Source: Halostella litorea (lineage in GTDB: Archaea; Halobacteriota; Halobacteria; Halobacteriales; Natronoarchaeaceae). Taken from it: DNA of 64,000 nt. The translations under genes were made by a program, and so were the position numbers. Where the stretch lies: contig NZ_ML214300.1 of the NCBI RefSeq assembly GCF_004785955.1, forward strand, positions 609,223 through 673,222. Direction: 5' to 3'. Shown here in pieces: positions 42,120 through 51,015 of this stretch; within the stretch, counting starts at the first letter, position 1; every line of letters starts with the position of its first letter. The notes below the pieces were generated by a model. That model made no database searches, was not told where the DNA came from, and saw nothing but the letters and a program-made list of their open reading frames with translations.

Positions 42120-42383
42120 TGTGAACCCAGTCGACGCCAACTCACAGAACGGGCATAGTTATACGCCGGATAACGGGGAGTAAACGCCGCCTTACGGCCG
42201 CGTTCGATCGCCGATCCGAACTGTTGTGCCGCGTTCACGTCCGTCTCGTTCCCCGCCACGGCGGCCGGTCGGCGACGGCGCGCGCTCCCGCCCGCCGGCT
42301 CGTCTCGGGGGAGTGACACCCGCCGGCCGGGGGGTTCCCCGGCGAAGCGAACCCCCTTTACCTGCGCGGCTCGTTCCGATCCC

Positions 42384-42995
42384 ATGGACTACGAAGCCAG
42401 CCTCGACCGCGCGCTCGACGCGGTCCCCGACTACGCCGGCTCCGACGACCGACTGTCGGTGCCCGACGCGAACGCCCAGAAGGACGGCGCGTTCACCCGG
42501 TTCACGAACCTCGGCGAGATCGCCGACGCCCTCTCGCGCGACCCCGAGCACCTCCACAGCTCGATCCAGCGCGAGCTCGGGACGGCCGGCCAGTTCGAGG
42601 ACGGCCGCGCCCGCTACAACGGGTCGTTCACCGGGAGCGACTTCGACGCCGCCGTCGACAGCTACGTCGACGAGTTCGTCACCTGCTCGCAGTGTGGCCT
42701 GCCCGACACGCGGCTGACGACGGAGAACCGCACGCTGATGCTCCGCTGTGAGGCCTGCGGGGCGTTCCGGCCCGTCACGAAGCGCCAGACCTCCGACGCC
42801 ACCCAGCAGCGCGACGCGGTCGAGGAGGGCGAGACCTACGAGGTGAAGATCACCGGCACCGGCCGCAAGGGCGACGGCGTCGCCGAGAAGGGCGAGTACA
42901 CCATCTTCGTCCCCGGCACGCAGGAGGGGCAGGTCGTCGACATCTACATCAAGAACATCAGCGGCAACCTCGCGTTCGCCCGCCTGGCGAACTGA
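42384..42995 (+). CDS. Translation initiation factor aIF2 subunit beta with TRAM domain
   Basis: A 203-residue haloarchaeal aIF2-beta. Residues 1-135 are the usual subunit: KDGAFTRFTNLGEIADALSR, HLHSSIQRELGTAGQ, and a C-terminal zinc ribbon CSQCGLPDTRL ... CEACGAF. Residues about 140-200 add a TRAM domain (VKITGTGRKGDGVAEKGEYT and FARLAN), a beta-barrel that binds RNA. This fusion is common in halobacteria. It helps deliver initiator tRNA to the small subunit with aIF2 alpha and gamma, which are not in this window. Confidence 0.93.
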   Translation: MDYEASLDRALDAVPDYAGSDDRLSVPDANAQKDGAFTRFTNLGEIADALSRDPEHLHSSIQRELGTAGQFEDGRARYNGSFTGSDFDAAVDSYVDEFVTCSQCGLPDTRLTTENRTLMLRCEACGAFRPVTKRQTSDATQQRDAVEEGETYEVKITGTGRKGDGVAEKGEYTIFVPGTQEGQVVDIYIKNISGNLAFARLAN

Positions 42996-43013
42996 TCCCG
43001 TCGGGCCGTTTTC

Positions 43014-43406
43014 TCACTCGTGGCCGGGCACCATCACCGGCCGGTCCGCGTTGAGGATCACCGCCTGCGTGACGCTCCCGAACAGCGCCTTCCCGGTCGG
43101 CGTGTGCTTGCGCCCGCCCATACAGACCAGGTCGACGTCCATCTCCTCGGCCGTGTCGAGGACGCCGTCGGCCGGGTCGCCGCTGTCCTCGTGCAGGCTC
43201 ACTTCGACGCCCGCCTCCTCCAGTCGCTCCCGTGCGCGGCGGACGCCGGTGATCTGTGACGCGGACGCGCCCGACGGGTTGTCCGTGAAGCAGTGAAACA
43301 CCGTCGCGCGAACCGACTCCGGCGCGTCCGGGAGGTCCGCGACGGCCTCGGCCTGTCGCTCCGACCGGTCCTCGGCTTCGTCCACGGCGACGAGTACGTG
43401 GTACAT
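43014..43406 (-). CDS. Universal stress protein UspA family
   Basis: A 130-residue Usp fold protein: MYHVLVAVDEAEDRSERQAE at the start, LVCMGGRKHTPTGKALFGSV with the ATP-binding GxxRH/GxxG-like segment, and VMVPGHE at the end. ATP binding is likely because the Gly-rich loop is kept. It is divergent from the cobalamin operon with 127 bases between starts. The role is usually in stress tolerance, undefined here. Confidence 0.88.
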   Translation of the reverse strand: MYHVLVAVDEAEDRSERQAEAVADLPDAPESVRATVFHCFTDNPSGASASQITGVRRARERLEEAGVEVSLHEDSGDPADGVLDTAEEMDVDLVCMGGRKHTPTGKALFGSVTQAVILNADRPVMVPGHE

Positions 43407-43533
43407 ATCCGACCGTTCGACGGCCGGGTTGAAAGGGATTACTTCGATCCCGGCGCGCCGGAACGGCCGAAAGCCGTCCCTAGCCGGCGCGGTCACCGAG
43501 CGATTCAAGTGAAATTGCACTAGCTACACGGGA

Positions 43534-44163
43534 GTGGCAGTTTCGTTCGACCTCTTCGGCACGCTGGTGGACGCCGACCGCCCGTCGGACCCGGGCGCGG
43601 CCGTCGCCGACGAACTCGCGGCGCGCGGCGTCGCGGTCCCGGCGGACTGGGCCGACGCCTACCGCGAGGTCCACGTCGACGCGCCGGACGGGGCCGAAGT
43701 GCCCCTCGCCGCCCACGTGAGCGCCGCGCTGTCGAGCCGCGGCGTCGACGCGCCGAACAACGCGCCGCGCCGCGCGGTCGTCGCGGCGTTCGACCCCGAG
43801 GTGCGGACCCGCGACGGCGCAGTCGAGGCGGTCCGGGCGGCCGCCGAGCGCGGCCCCGTCGCGGTCTGCTCGAACTGCGCGGTCCCGGAACTCGCGCGGC
43901 GGGCGCTGGTGCGCTCGGCGTTCGACCGGGACGCGTTCGACGCCGTCGTCACCAGCGTCGCCTGCGGCTGGCGCAAGCCCCACGAGCGCGCGTTCGAGGC
44001 GGTCGCGGACCGCCTCGGGGTCGCCCCCGCCGACCTGGTCCACGTCGGCGACGACCACCGCACCGACGGCGGCGTCCGGTCGCTCGGCGCGACGTTCGTC
44101 CACACGGAGGAGGTGCCCCTGCCGGAGTTCCCCGACTGGCTGGAGGGTCGCCCGTGCCCCTGA
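43534..44163 (+). CDS. HAD-family hydrolase heading the cobalamin operon
   Basis: A 209-residue HAD phosphatase-like protein of the haloacid dehalogenase type: motif I VSFDLFGTLVD (nucleophile Asp 6), motif II AVCSNC, motif III WRKPHERAF (Lys) and motif IV HVGDDHRTDGG. The GTG at 43534 is the only start before motif I. Its last ten bases overlap cbiB, so it is part of the cobalamin operon. The operon lacks cobZ, the archaeal alpha-ribazole phosphate or cobalamin-phosphate phosphatase, so this enzyme is a candidate replacement. That is inference from context. Confidence 0.8.
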   Translation: MAVSFDLFGTLVDADRPSDPGAAVADELAARGVAVPADWADAYREVHVDAPDGAEVPLAAHVSAALSSRGVDAPNNAPRRAVVAAFDPEVRTRDGAVEAVRAAAERGPVAVCSNCAVPELARRALVRSAFDRDAFDAVVTSVACGWRKPHERAFEAVADRLGVAPADLVHVGDDHRTDGGVRSLGATFVHTEEVPLPEFPDWLEGRPCP

Positions 44164-45056
44164 CCGCGACCGCCGCGGTCGTCGCCGCCGCGGCGCTGGA
44201 CCGCACGGTCGGGGAGCCGCCCACCCGCCTCCACCCGGTCGCGTGGTTCGGCCGGCTCGTCGCGCCGATCGACCGCGAGTGGCCCGCGCCGCGGGCGGTC
44301 GGGCTGGCCGTCGCCGTTGCACTCTCGCTGCTCGCCGCCGGCGTCGCGTGGGGCCTCGTCCGCGCCGCGGCGCTCGCCCACCCCGCCGCGACGGCGCTGG
44401 CCGCCGGGGCGGTGCTGTTCCTCACGACGAGCCTGCGGATGCTGCTGACCGAGGCCCGCGGCGTGGTGCGGGCGAGCGACGGCGACCCGGCGACCGCCCG
44501 CGAGCGCCTGCCGGCGCTTGCCGGGCGCGACCCGGCCGACCTCTCGCCCGGCCACCTGCGCAGCGCCGCCGTCGAGAGCGCCGCGGAGAACCTCGCGGAC
44601 GGGCTCGTCGCGCCGCTCGCCGCCTTCGCCGCGCTGGCCGCGGTGTCGCTGCCGCTGGCGGCCGCGGCCGCGGCGTGGGTGAAGGCCGTGAACACGCTCG
44701 ACTCCATGCTGGGCTACCGCTCGAAGCCGGTCGGCTGGGCGAGCGCGCGGCTGGACGACCTCGTCATGTGGCTCCCGGCGCGGGCGAGCGCCGCGCTGAT
44801 CACGGTCGCGGCGGCGGCCCCGGACGCCCCGCTGACCGCGCGGCGCTGGGCGCGCGCGCCGCCCTCGCCGAACTCGGGGTGGCCGATGGGGACGCTGGCC
44901 GCCGCGCTCGGGGTCCGGCTGGAGAAGCCCGGCGCGTACGACCTGAACGCGATGGCGACCCTGCCGGACGCGGCGGCGGCCGAGCGCGGCGTCGCCGTCG
45001 TCGGGCGCGCTGGCCTGCTCGCCTACGGCGTCGCGGGGGTGGTCGCGTGGCCGTGA
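44154..45056 (+). CDS. cbiB: Adenosylcobinamide-phosphate synthase CbiB
   Basis: A 300-residue membrane enzyme that joins adenosylcobyric acid to aminopropanol phosphate. It has about five hydrophobic helices and the conserved stretches GEPPTRLHPVAWFGR, SAAVESAAENLADGLVAPL, VKAVNTLDSMLGYRS and RWARAPPSPNSGWPMG. It starts with GTG inside the HAD gene and ends with the TGA that overlaps the cobS start (GTGA). Confidence 0.92.
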   Translation: MPLTATAAVVAAAALDRTVGEPPTRLHPVAWFGRLVAPIDREWPAPRAVGLAVAVALSLLAAGVAWGLVRAAALAHPAATALAAGAVLFLTTSLRMLLTEARGVVRASDGDPATARERLPALAGRDPADLSPGHLRSAAVESAAENLADGLVAPLAAFAALAAVSLPLAAAAAAWVKAVNTLDSMLGYRSKPVGWASARLDDLVMWLPARASAALITVAAAAPDAPLTARRWARAPPSPNSGWPMGTLAAALGVRLEKPGAYDLNAMATLPDAAAAERGVAVVGRAGLLAYGVAGVVAWP

Positions 45057-45823
45057 ACCGCCCGGCCGGTCGCGCCGTCGCCGCGCTCCGCGGGGCCGTC
45101 GGCTTCCTGACGCGGCTCCCGGTCGGCCGCGACGAGCGCGCGTGGCGGGCGTTCCGCGCGACGCCCGCCGCGTTCCCGCTGGCGGGCTACCTCGTCGGCG
45201 CGCTCGTCGCGCTCCCGTTCGTCGCCGCTCCCTTCCTCCCGGCGGCGACCGTCGCGTTCGCGTACGTCGTCGCGGTGTACGCCGTCACCGGGATCAACCA
45301 CGTCGACGGCGTTGCCGACCTGGGCGACGCGGCGGTCGTCCACGGCGACGCCGCCGAGCGCCGCGAGGTCATGCGGGACACGACAGTCGGCGTCGGGGCG
45401 GCCCTCGCGGTCGGCGGCGTCCTGCTCGGACTCGGACTCGGCGCGCTCGCGCTCGCCGCCGCGCCGGTACGGGCCGCGGCCGCCGTCGTCGTCGCCACGG
45501 AGGTCGGCGCGAAGGCCGGGATGGCCGCCGTCGCCTGCGTCGGGACGGCGACTCACGAGGGACTGGGCTCCGCGCTCACCCGGAACGCCGCGCCGCGGTC
45601 GTTCGCGCTCCCGGCGCTGCTTTCCGCGCCCGCCGCCCTGCTGGCGTGGCCCGGGGTCGCTCCGGCCGCCGCGCTCGGGGGCGCACTCGCGGCCGGCGCG
45701 GCCGTCGTCGGCTGGGCGCGGGCGGCGCTGGGCGGCGTGAGCGGCGACGCCTTCGGCGCGGTCAACGAGGTCGGCCGCGTCGCCGGCCTGCACGCGGGGG
45801 TGATCGCGTGGACGCTCTCCTGA
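45053..45823 (+). CDS. cobS: Adenosylcobinamide-GDP ribazoletransferase (cobalamin synthase) CobS
   Basis: A 256-residue membrane protein that condenses AdoCbi-GDP with alpha-ribazole. The family motif is [13 protein letters not shown], with the metal-binding Asp residues, and FLTRLPVGR is the usual N-terminus. About seven helices follow. The GTG at 45053 overlaps the cbiB stop as GTGA; another GTG two codons earlier is possible. Its last 16 bases overlap cobY. Confidence 0.92.
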   Translation: MNRPAGRAVAALRGAVGFLTRLPVGRDERAWRAFRATPAAFPLAGYLVGALVALPFVAAPFLPAATVAFAYVVAVYAVTGINHVDGVADLGDAAVVHGDAAERREVMRDTTVGVGAALAVGGVLLGLGLGALALAAAPVRAAAAVVVATEVGAKAGMAAVACVGTATHEGLGSALTRNAAPRSFALPALLSAPAALLAWPGVAPAAALGGALAAGAAVVGWARAALGGVSGDAFGAVNEVGRVAGLHAGVIAWTLS

Positions 45824-46368
45824 TGTGCGGCGGCCGCGGCACCCGCCTCGACGCCGACGCCGAGAAGCCGCTGTTCGAGGTCGGCGGCGAGCCGATGGTC
45901 GACCGCGTGGCCGACGCGCTCGCGGCCAGCGCCGCCGGGACGACGTACGCGGTCACCTCGCCCCACGCCCCGGAGACGGCCGCACACGTCCGGGACCGTG
46001 GGCTGGCGACGGTCGGGACGCCCGGCGACGGCTACGTCGCGGACCTGACCGCCGCGCTCGCCGACGACCGTATCCGGCCACCCGTCCTGACCGTCGCCGC
46101 GGACCTCCCGCTGCTCGCGGGCGACGCCGTCGACGCCGTCCTCCGGACGCACGGCGGCGGCTCGCTGACGGTCTGTGTGCCGACCGCGCTGAAGGAGATG
46201 CTCGGCGTCAGCGCCGACGCCGCGGCGGACGGCCGCGCCCCGACCGGACTGAACGTCGTCGCGGACGACGAACGCGATACCATGTACACGACCTACGACG
46301 CACGCCTGGCGGTGAACGTGAACCGGACGGAAGACGCCGCGGTCGCGGAGGCGCTGCTGTGCGACTGA
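45808..46368 (+). CDS. cobY: GTP:adenosylcobinamide-phosphate guanylyltransferase CobY
   Basis: A 186-residue nucleotidyltransferase that activates AdoCbi-phosphate with GTP, the archaeal replacement for bacterial CobU. The nucleotide motif is [20 protein letters not shown], and TVAADLPLL is the metal-site strand. Unlike CobU it has no kinase activity, matching the presence of CbiZ in the same operon for salvage. The GTG at 45808 gives the shortest complete motif. Confidence 0.92.
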   Translation: MDALLMCGGRGTRLDADAEKPLFEVGGEPMVDRVADALAASAAGTTYAVTSPHAPETAAHVRDRGLATVGTPGDGYVADLTAALADDRIRPPVLTVAADLPLLAGDAVDAVLRTHGGGSLTVCVPTALKEMLGVSADAAADGRAPTGLNVVADDERDTMYTTYDARLAVNVNRTEDAAVAEALLCD

Positions 46369-47351
46369 TCCTCGCCGCGGGGGCGACCCGCACGGCCGAA
46401 ATCGAGGGCATCAGCGCTGCCGGCGCGGACCCGGACCTGCGCTACCACACGCCGAGCGCCGACGCCGAGATAGTCGCCTACGGCGAGCCGGTCCGCGCGA
46501 CGGTCGTCCCGGTGAGCCCGACGGGCTGTCCGACGCCCGCGGTCGTCACCCGCGCGGTCCGGGAGGGACTGGGGTTCGACCTGACCGTCGTCGACGCCGG
46601 CCTCGCGGAGCCGACGGCCGCGCCGACCGTCACCGTGGGCGCGTCGCCCGGCGACGACATCCGCGAGCCGGACCCCGTCCCGACCGGCCCCGGCGCGTTC
46701 GCCGCCGCGCGGCAGTTCGGGCGGGCGCTGCCCGACGACGAACTGTTCGTCGGCGAGACGATACCGGGCGGGACGACGACGGCACTGGGCGTCCTGACCG
46801 CACTGGGCGAGGACGTCGCCGTCTCCTCGTCGCTCCCGGAGAACCCCATCGAGCGCAAGCGCGCGGTCGTCGAGGCCGCGCTCGCCGCGAGCGATGCCGA
46901 ACCGGGCGAGTTCGCGGGCGACCCGCGGGGTGCGGTCCGCTACCTCGGCGACCCCGTGCTGGCGGTCGTTGCGGGGCTGACGGCGGGCGCGCTCGACACG
47001 GACACCCCCGTCACGCTGGCCGGCGGGACCCAGCTGCTCGCGGCCGCCGCACTCGTGCGTCACGCCGGCGTCGACGCGCCGCTCTCGCTGGCGACCACGT
47101 CGTTCGTCGCCGACGACGGGCGCGTCGACCTCCCGGGCGCGGCCGACTCGCTCGACCTGGACCTGACGGTCACGGACCCCGGGTTCGACCGTAGCGACCA
47201 CCCGGCGCTCGCGCGGTACGTCGCCGGCGAGGCGAAGGAGGGCGTCGGGATGGGCGGCGCGCTCGCGCTGGCCGACCGCGCCGGCGTGCCGATGGCGGAC
47301 GTGCGCGACCGCGTCGAGGCGCTGGCCGACTACCTCGGGGGTGAACCGTGA
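46359..47351 (+). CDS. cobT: CobT-like nicotinate-nucleotide phosphoribosyltransferase
   Basis: A 330-residue protein of the archaeal CobT family, which makes alpha-ribazole phosphate from nicotinate mononucleotide and a lower-ligand base. Landmarks are [60 protein letters not shown] and [11 protein letters not shown]. It overlaps cobY by ten bases and the next gene by four. It is longer-diverged from bacterial CobT, so the assignment rests on motifs and operon context together. Confidence 0.85.
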   Translation: MRLILAAGATRTAEIEGISAAGADPDLRYHTPSADAEIVAYGEPVRATVVPVSPTGCPTPAVVTRAVREGLGFDLTVVDAGLAEPTAAPTVTVGASPGDDIREPDPVPTGPGAFAAARQFGRALPDDELFVGETIPGGTTTALGVLTALGEDVAVSSSLPENPIERKRAVVEAALAASDAEPGEFAGDPRGAVRYLGDPVLAVVAGLTAGALDTDTPVTLAGGTQLLAAAALVRHAGVDAPLSLATTSFVADDGRVDLPGAADSLDLDLTVTDPGFDRSDHPALARYVAGEAKEGVGMGGALALADRAGVPMADVRDRVEALADYLGGEP

Positions 47352-48358
47352 ACCCCGACGCCGCGGCGGCGGTCGGCCGGGTGCCCCACGGCGGGAGCGA
47401 CGACCCCGACGACGTGGACTTCAGCGCGAACGTCAACCCCGAGAAACCGCCCGGCACCGCCGACGCCTACGAGTCGGCCTACGACGACATCGGCCGATAC
47501 CCCGACGACGGGTACCCCGCGTTCCGCGCCGCCGCCGCCGACGCCGTCGGCTGCGACCCGGCGCAGGTCGTCCCGACCGCCGGCGGGCTGGAGGCGATCC
47601 GGCTGGCCGTCGAGACGGCCGTGAGCGCCGGCGACTCCGTCCTCGTGCCCGCGCCCGGTTTCGGCGAGTACGCCCGCGAGGTGCGGCTCCAGGGCGCGGA
47701 GCCGACGTTCGTCTCTCCGGGGGCGGTGCTCGACGCCGACCCCGCTCCCCACGCGCTGGCGGTCGTCTGCAACCCGAACAACCCGACCGGCCATGCGTAC
47801 GACGACGGGGACCTGCGCGACTTCGCCGCGCGCTGCCGGGCGGCCGGAACGACCCTGCTCGTCGACGAGGCGTTCCTCGGCTTCACCGAGCGCCCGTCGC
47901 TCGCCGGCGCGGACGGCGTCGTCGTCGCGCGTTCGCTGACGAAACTGTACGGCACGCCCGGCCTCCGCGCGGGGTTCGCCGTCGCGACCGGCGACCGCCT
48001 GAGCCGGCTGGAGAGCGCCCGCCGCGCCTGGACCCTCGGCGCGCCCGCGGCGGCCGTCGGGGCGTACTGCCTGCGCCAGCAGGCGTTCGTCGCGGAGACG
48101 TGCGAGCGCGTCGAGCGCGAGCGCGAGCGACTTCGCGCGGCGCTGAACGAGCGGTTCGACGTACGACCCTCGGCGGCCCCGTTCCTGCTCGTCGACGTGG
48201 GCGAGCGCGACGTGGGGGCGCTGGTCGCCGCCCTGCGCGAGCGTGGCGTCGCCGTCCGCGACGCGACGACGTTCCGCGGGCTGGACTCGCACGTCCGCGT
48301 CGCCGTCCGCACGCCGGAGGAGAACGACCTGCTCGCGGAGGCGATGCTGGATGTTTGA
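47348..48358 (+). CDS. cobD: Threonine-phosphate decarboxylase-like aminotransferase CobD
   Basis: A 336-residue PLP enzyme of fold type I related to histidinol-phosphate aminotransferase. It has [36 protein letters not shown] and the PLP-lysine segment [16 protein letters not shown]. In cobalamin synthesis it makes aminopropanol phosphate for CbiB. The GTG start overlaps the upstream stop (GTGA) and its end overlaps cbiZ by eight bases. HisC is the alternative, but the operon favours CobD. Confidence 0.9.
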   Translation: MNPDAAAAVGRVPHGGSDDPDDVDFSANVNPEKPPGTADAYESAYDDIGRYPDDGYPAFRAAAADAVGCDPAQVVPTAGGLEAIRLAVETAVSAGDSVLVPAPGFGEYAREVRLQGAEPTFVSPGAVLDADPAPHALAVVCNPNNPTGHAYDDGDLRDFAARCRAAGTTLLVDEAFLGFTERPSLAGADGVVVARSLTKLYGTPGLRAGFAVATGDRLSRLESARRAWTLGAPAAAVGAYCLRQQAFVAETCERVERERERLRAALNERFDVRPSAAPFLLVDVGERDVGALVAALRERGVAVRDATTFRGLDSHVRVAVRTPEENDLLAEAMLDV

Positions 48359-49061
48359 GACGGCCGTCAGCGAGGGCGTCACGCGCCTCCGCCGGCCCGG
48401 GGTGCGCTGGCTCAGCACCGGCTTCGACGGCGGCGAGCGGGTCGCCGACGCCGCGTACAACGTGACGGTCCCGGAGGGGTGGGACCGGACGGACCTGGCG
48501 GCGTACGTCGCCGAGCGCCGGGAGGCGGCCGGGTTCGCCGACGACGGGCCGGCGCTGCTGACGGGCGTCGCCCAGCGCCACGCCCGCGGCGCGCGCCACG
48601 GGCCGGTCGAAGCGGTCGTCACTGCGGGGCTGTCGAACCCCGCACCGCTGGCGGCGGACGGCCCGGACGGGAGCGGCGGGGGCGACGACGACCCGGCCGG
48701 CGACCATCCGCCGACGGGCACGGTCAACGTCGTCGTCGGCACGGCGCGCTCGCTCGCGCCCGGCGCGCTCCCGAACCTCGTCGCCGTCGCCGCGGAGGCG
48801 AAGGCGGCGACGCTCCTCCGGGAGACCGGCTTTCCCGGCACCACGACCGACGCCGTCGTCGCGGCCTGCGACCCCGACGGCGAGCGCGCCGCGTTCTCCG
48901 GGAGCGGGACCGAGGTGGGGCGGGCCGCGCGGGCCTGCGTCCGGGACGCGCTTCGCGCCAGCCTCGCGTCGCGCTACGCCGACGAGGCGCTCCCGGAGTC
49001 CGTCGCGGAGGCCCGCCACGGCGTCGACCCCGTCGCCGAGACGGAGGTGTTCGAGCCGTGA
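48351..49061 (+). CDS. cbiZ: Adenosylcobinamide amidohydrolase CbiZ
   Basis: A 236-residue CbiZ, which cleaves the aminopropanol side chain of salvaged cobinamide to give cobyric acid. Recognisable parts are VRWLSTGFDGGERVADAAYN, VEAVVTAGLSNPA, GTVNVVVGTARSLAPGALPN and FPGTTTDAVVAAC. A short Asp/Gly insertion (SGGGDDDPAGD) is a halophilic loop. Together with CbiP, CbiB and CobY it routes imported corrinoids back into the pathway. Confidence 0.9.
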   Translation: MFETAVSEGVTRLRRPGVRWLSTGFDGGERVADAAYNVTVPEGWDRTDLAAYVAERREAAGFADDGPALLTGVAQRHARGARHGPVEAVVTAGLSNPAPLAADGPDGSGGGDDDPAGDHPPTGTVNVVVGTARSLAPGALPNLVAVAAEAKAATLLRETGFPGTTTDAVVAACDPDGERAAFSGSGTEVGRAARACVRDALRASLASRYADEALPESVAEARHGVDPVAETEVFEP

Positions 49062-50371
49062 GGGGCGTCGTCATCGGCGGGACGGCCTCCGGCGTCGGCA
49101 AGACCGTGGCGGCGCTGGCGACGCTCCGAGCGCTCGACGCGGCGGGCTACGACCCGCGCCCGGCGAAGGCCGGCCCGGACTTCATCGACCCGAGCCACCA
49201 CGCCGCCGTCGCGGGCCGCCCCTCGCGGACGCTCGACCCGTGGCTGGAGGGCGAGGACGGCCTCCGCCGGAACTACTACCGGGGGGCCGACGGGACCGGG
49301 GACGAGGTCTGCGTCGTCGAGGGGATGATGGGGCTGTACGACGGCGACGCCGCGAGCACCGCGGCCGTCGCGGCGGCCCTCGGCCTCCCCGTCGTCCTCG
49401 TCGTCGACGCGTCGGCCGGCATGGAGAGCGTCGCCGCCACGGCGCTCGGCTTCCACGAGTACGCCGACCGGGTCGACGCCGACGCGGACGTGGTCGGCGT
49501 CCTCGCCCAGCGGGCCCACGGCGGCCGCCACGAGGCGGGGATCCGCGACGCGCTCCCGGACGAACTGGCGTACCTCGGGCGGGTCCCGCCCGACGACGCC
49601 CTCGAACTCCCGGACCGCCACCTCGGGCTGTACGGCGGCCGCGAAGCGACGGTGCCGGAGGACGCGCTCGACACGGCCGCGGAGTCGGTCCGCGCCGAGC
49701 GGCTGGTCGAGTTGGCGCGAGCGCCGCCGAGGCCGGAGTCCGCGGGGCGGGAGCGGCCCGCCCGTGACCGCACCGTCGCCGTCGCGCGGGACGACGCGTT
49801 CCGGTTTTGCTACCCGACGACGGTCGAGCGCCTGCGGGAGCGCGCCGACGTCGTGACGTTCGCCCCGGCCGCCGGGGACGACCTGCCCGAGTGCGACGGC
49901 GTCTACCTGCCGGGCGGCTACCCGGAGCTCCACGCCGCTGAACTGGCGGATGGCCCGGCCCTCGCGACGCTCGCCGACCGGGCCGCCGAGGGGCTGCCGG
50001 TGCTGGGCGAGTGCGGCGGGCTGATAGCGCTGTCGCGCTCGCTGACGACGACCGACGGGGGGACACACGCGATGGCGGGCGTCCTCCCCGCGGACGTGAC
50101 GATGCGGGAGCGCTACCGGGCGCTCGACCACGTCGAACTCCGGGCGCGCGAGGGGACGCTGACCGCCGCCGCGGGCGACCGGCTCCGCGGCCACGAGTTC
50201 CACTACTCCGACTGCGCCCCTGACCGGGACGCCCGCTTCGCGTTCGACGTCGTCCGCGGCGAGGGCGTCGACGGCGAGCGCGACGGGCTGGTCGAGCACC
50301 GCACGCTCGGCACCTACGCGCACGTCCACCCCGAGAGCGGCGCGTTCGACGCGTTCGTCGACGAACTGTGA
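49058..50371 (+). CDS. cbiA: Cobyrinate a,c-diamide synthase CbiA
   Basis: A 437-residue glutamine-dependent amidase that makes cobyrinate a,c-diamide. The ATPase half has GGTASGVGKTVAALA, KAGPDFIDPSHHAAVAG and VVEGMMGLYDG. The glutaminase half has YLPGGYPELHA, the nucleophile Cys in VLGECGGLIAL and the His in YAHVHPES. Its GTG start overlaps the cbiZ stop (GTGA), and its own stop overlaps the next start the same way. Confidence 0.93.
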   Translation: MRGVVIGGTASGVGKTVAALATLRALDAAGYDPRPAKAGPDFIDPSHHAAVAGRPSRTLDPWLEGEDGLRRNYYRGADGTGDEVCVVEGMMGLYDGDAASTAAVAAALGLPVVLVVDASAGMESVAATALGFHEYADRVDADADVVGVLAQRAHGGRHEAGIRDALPDELAYLGRVPPDDALELPDRHLGLYGGREATVPEDALDTAAESVRAERLVELARAPPRPESAGRERPARDRTVAVARDDAFRFCYPTTVERLRERADVVTFAPAAGDDLPECDGVYLPGGYPELHAAELADGPALATLADRAAEGLPVLGECGGLIALSRSLTTTDGGTHAMAGVLPADVTMRERYRALDHVELRAREGTLTAAAGDRLRGHEFHYSDCAPDRDARFAFDVVRGEGVDGERDGLVEHRTLGTYAHVHPESGAFDAFVDEL

Positions 50372-51009
50372 CACCCGACGAAACCCGACCCATGACACGA
50401 GACGACTCCACCGACACGGTCGACGCACAGCCGATCGAACCGTCCGCCCCCGAGGAGTTCGGCCTGGTCCAGGCCTTCTGGGGCGACGGCAAGGGCAAGA
50501 GCACGGCGGCGATGGGCATGGGGTTCCGGGCGGCCGGCCACGGCTACCGGGTCCACATGGTCCAGTTGATGAAAGGCGGGACGAGCACCGTCGAGGACGT
50601 CCGCGGCGAGTACAACGCCATCGCCGAGATGCCGCGGTACTCCTTCGAGAACAGCGGCCACTACGGCTGGCACGGTTTCGGGGCCAGCGACGACGACGAG
50701 CACGAGGCCCGCGCGAGGGGCGGCCTCGCCCGGGCGCGGGAACTGGTCGACGACCCCGAAATCGACGGCGAGCGCGTCCACATGCTGATCGTCGACGAGA
50801 TACTGTACGCGGCCAACCGCGGCCTCGTCGACCCCGGGGACGTGGTCGACCTGATCGAGCGGAAGGCCGACGGCCTCGAACTCGTCCTGACGGGCGGCCA
50901 CGAGCGCCCCGACTACGTGACCGACCACGCCGACCTCGTCACCGAGATCCGTAAGGGGAAACACCCCATCGACGCCGGCCAGCCCGCCCGGAAGGGGACG
51001 GAGTACTGA
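50368..51009 (+). CDS. cobA: Cob(I)alamin adenosyltransferase (CobA/CobO type)
   Basis: A 213-residue P-loop adenosyltransferase that adds the 5'-deoxyadenosyl group to Co(I). The nucleotide loop is AFWGDGKGKSTAAMGMGFRA, with VHMVQLMKGG, ILYAANRGLV and LVLTGGHERPDY typical of CobA/CobO. A 30-residue acidic N-terminus precedes it. The GTG at 50368 overlaps the cbiA stop, following the operon's pattern; an ATG at 50392 is also possible. Confidence 0.92.
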   Translation: MTPDETRPMTRDDSTDTVDAQPIEPSAPEEFGLVQAFWGDGKGKSTAAMGMGFRAAGHGYRVHMVQLMKGGTSTVEDVRGEYNAIAEMPRYSFENSGHYGWHGFGASDDDEHEARARGGLARARELVDDPEIDGERVHMLIVDEILYAANRGLVDPGDVVDLIERKADGLELVLTGGHERPDYVTDHADLVTEIRKGKHPIDAGQPARKGTEY

Positions 51010-51015
51010 GGGCGA

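Noticed and set aside
43407-43533. A cobalamin riboswitch before the operon
   Set aside because: The 127 bases are too short and lack the B12-box core; no such fold was recognised.
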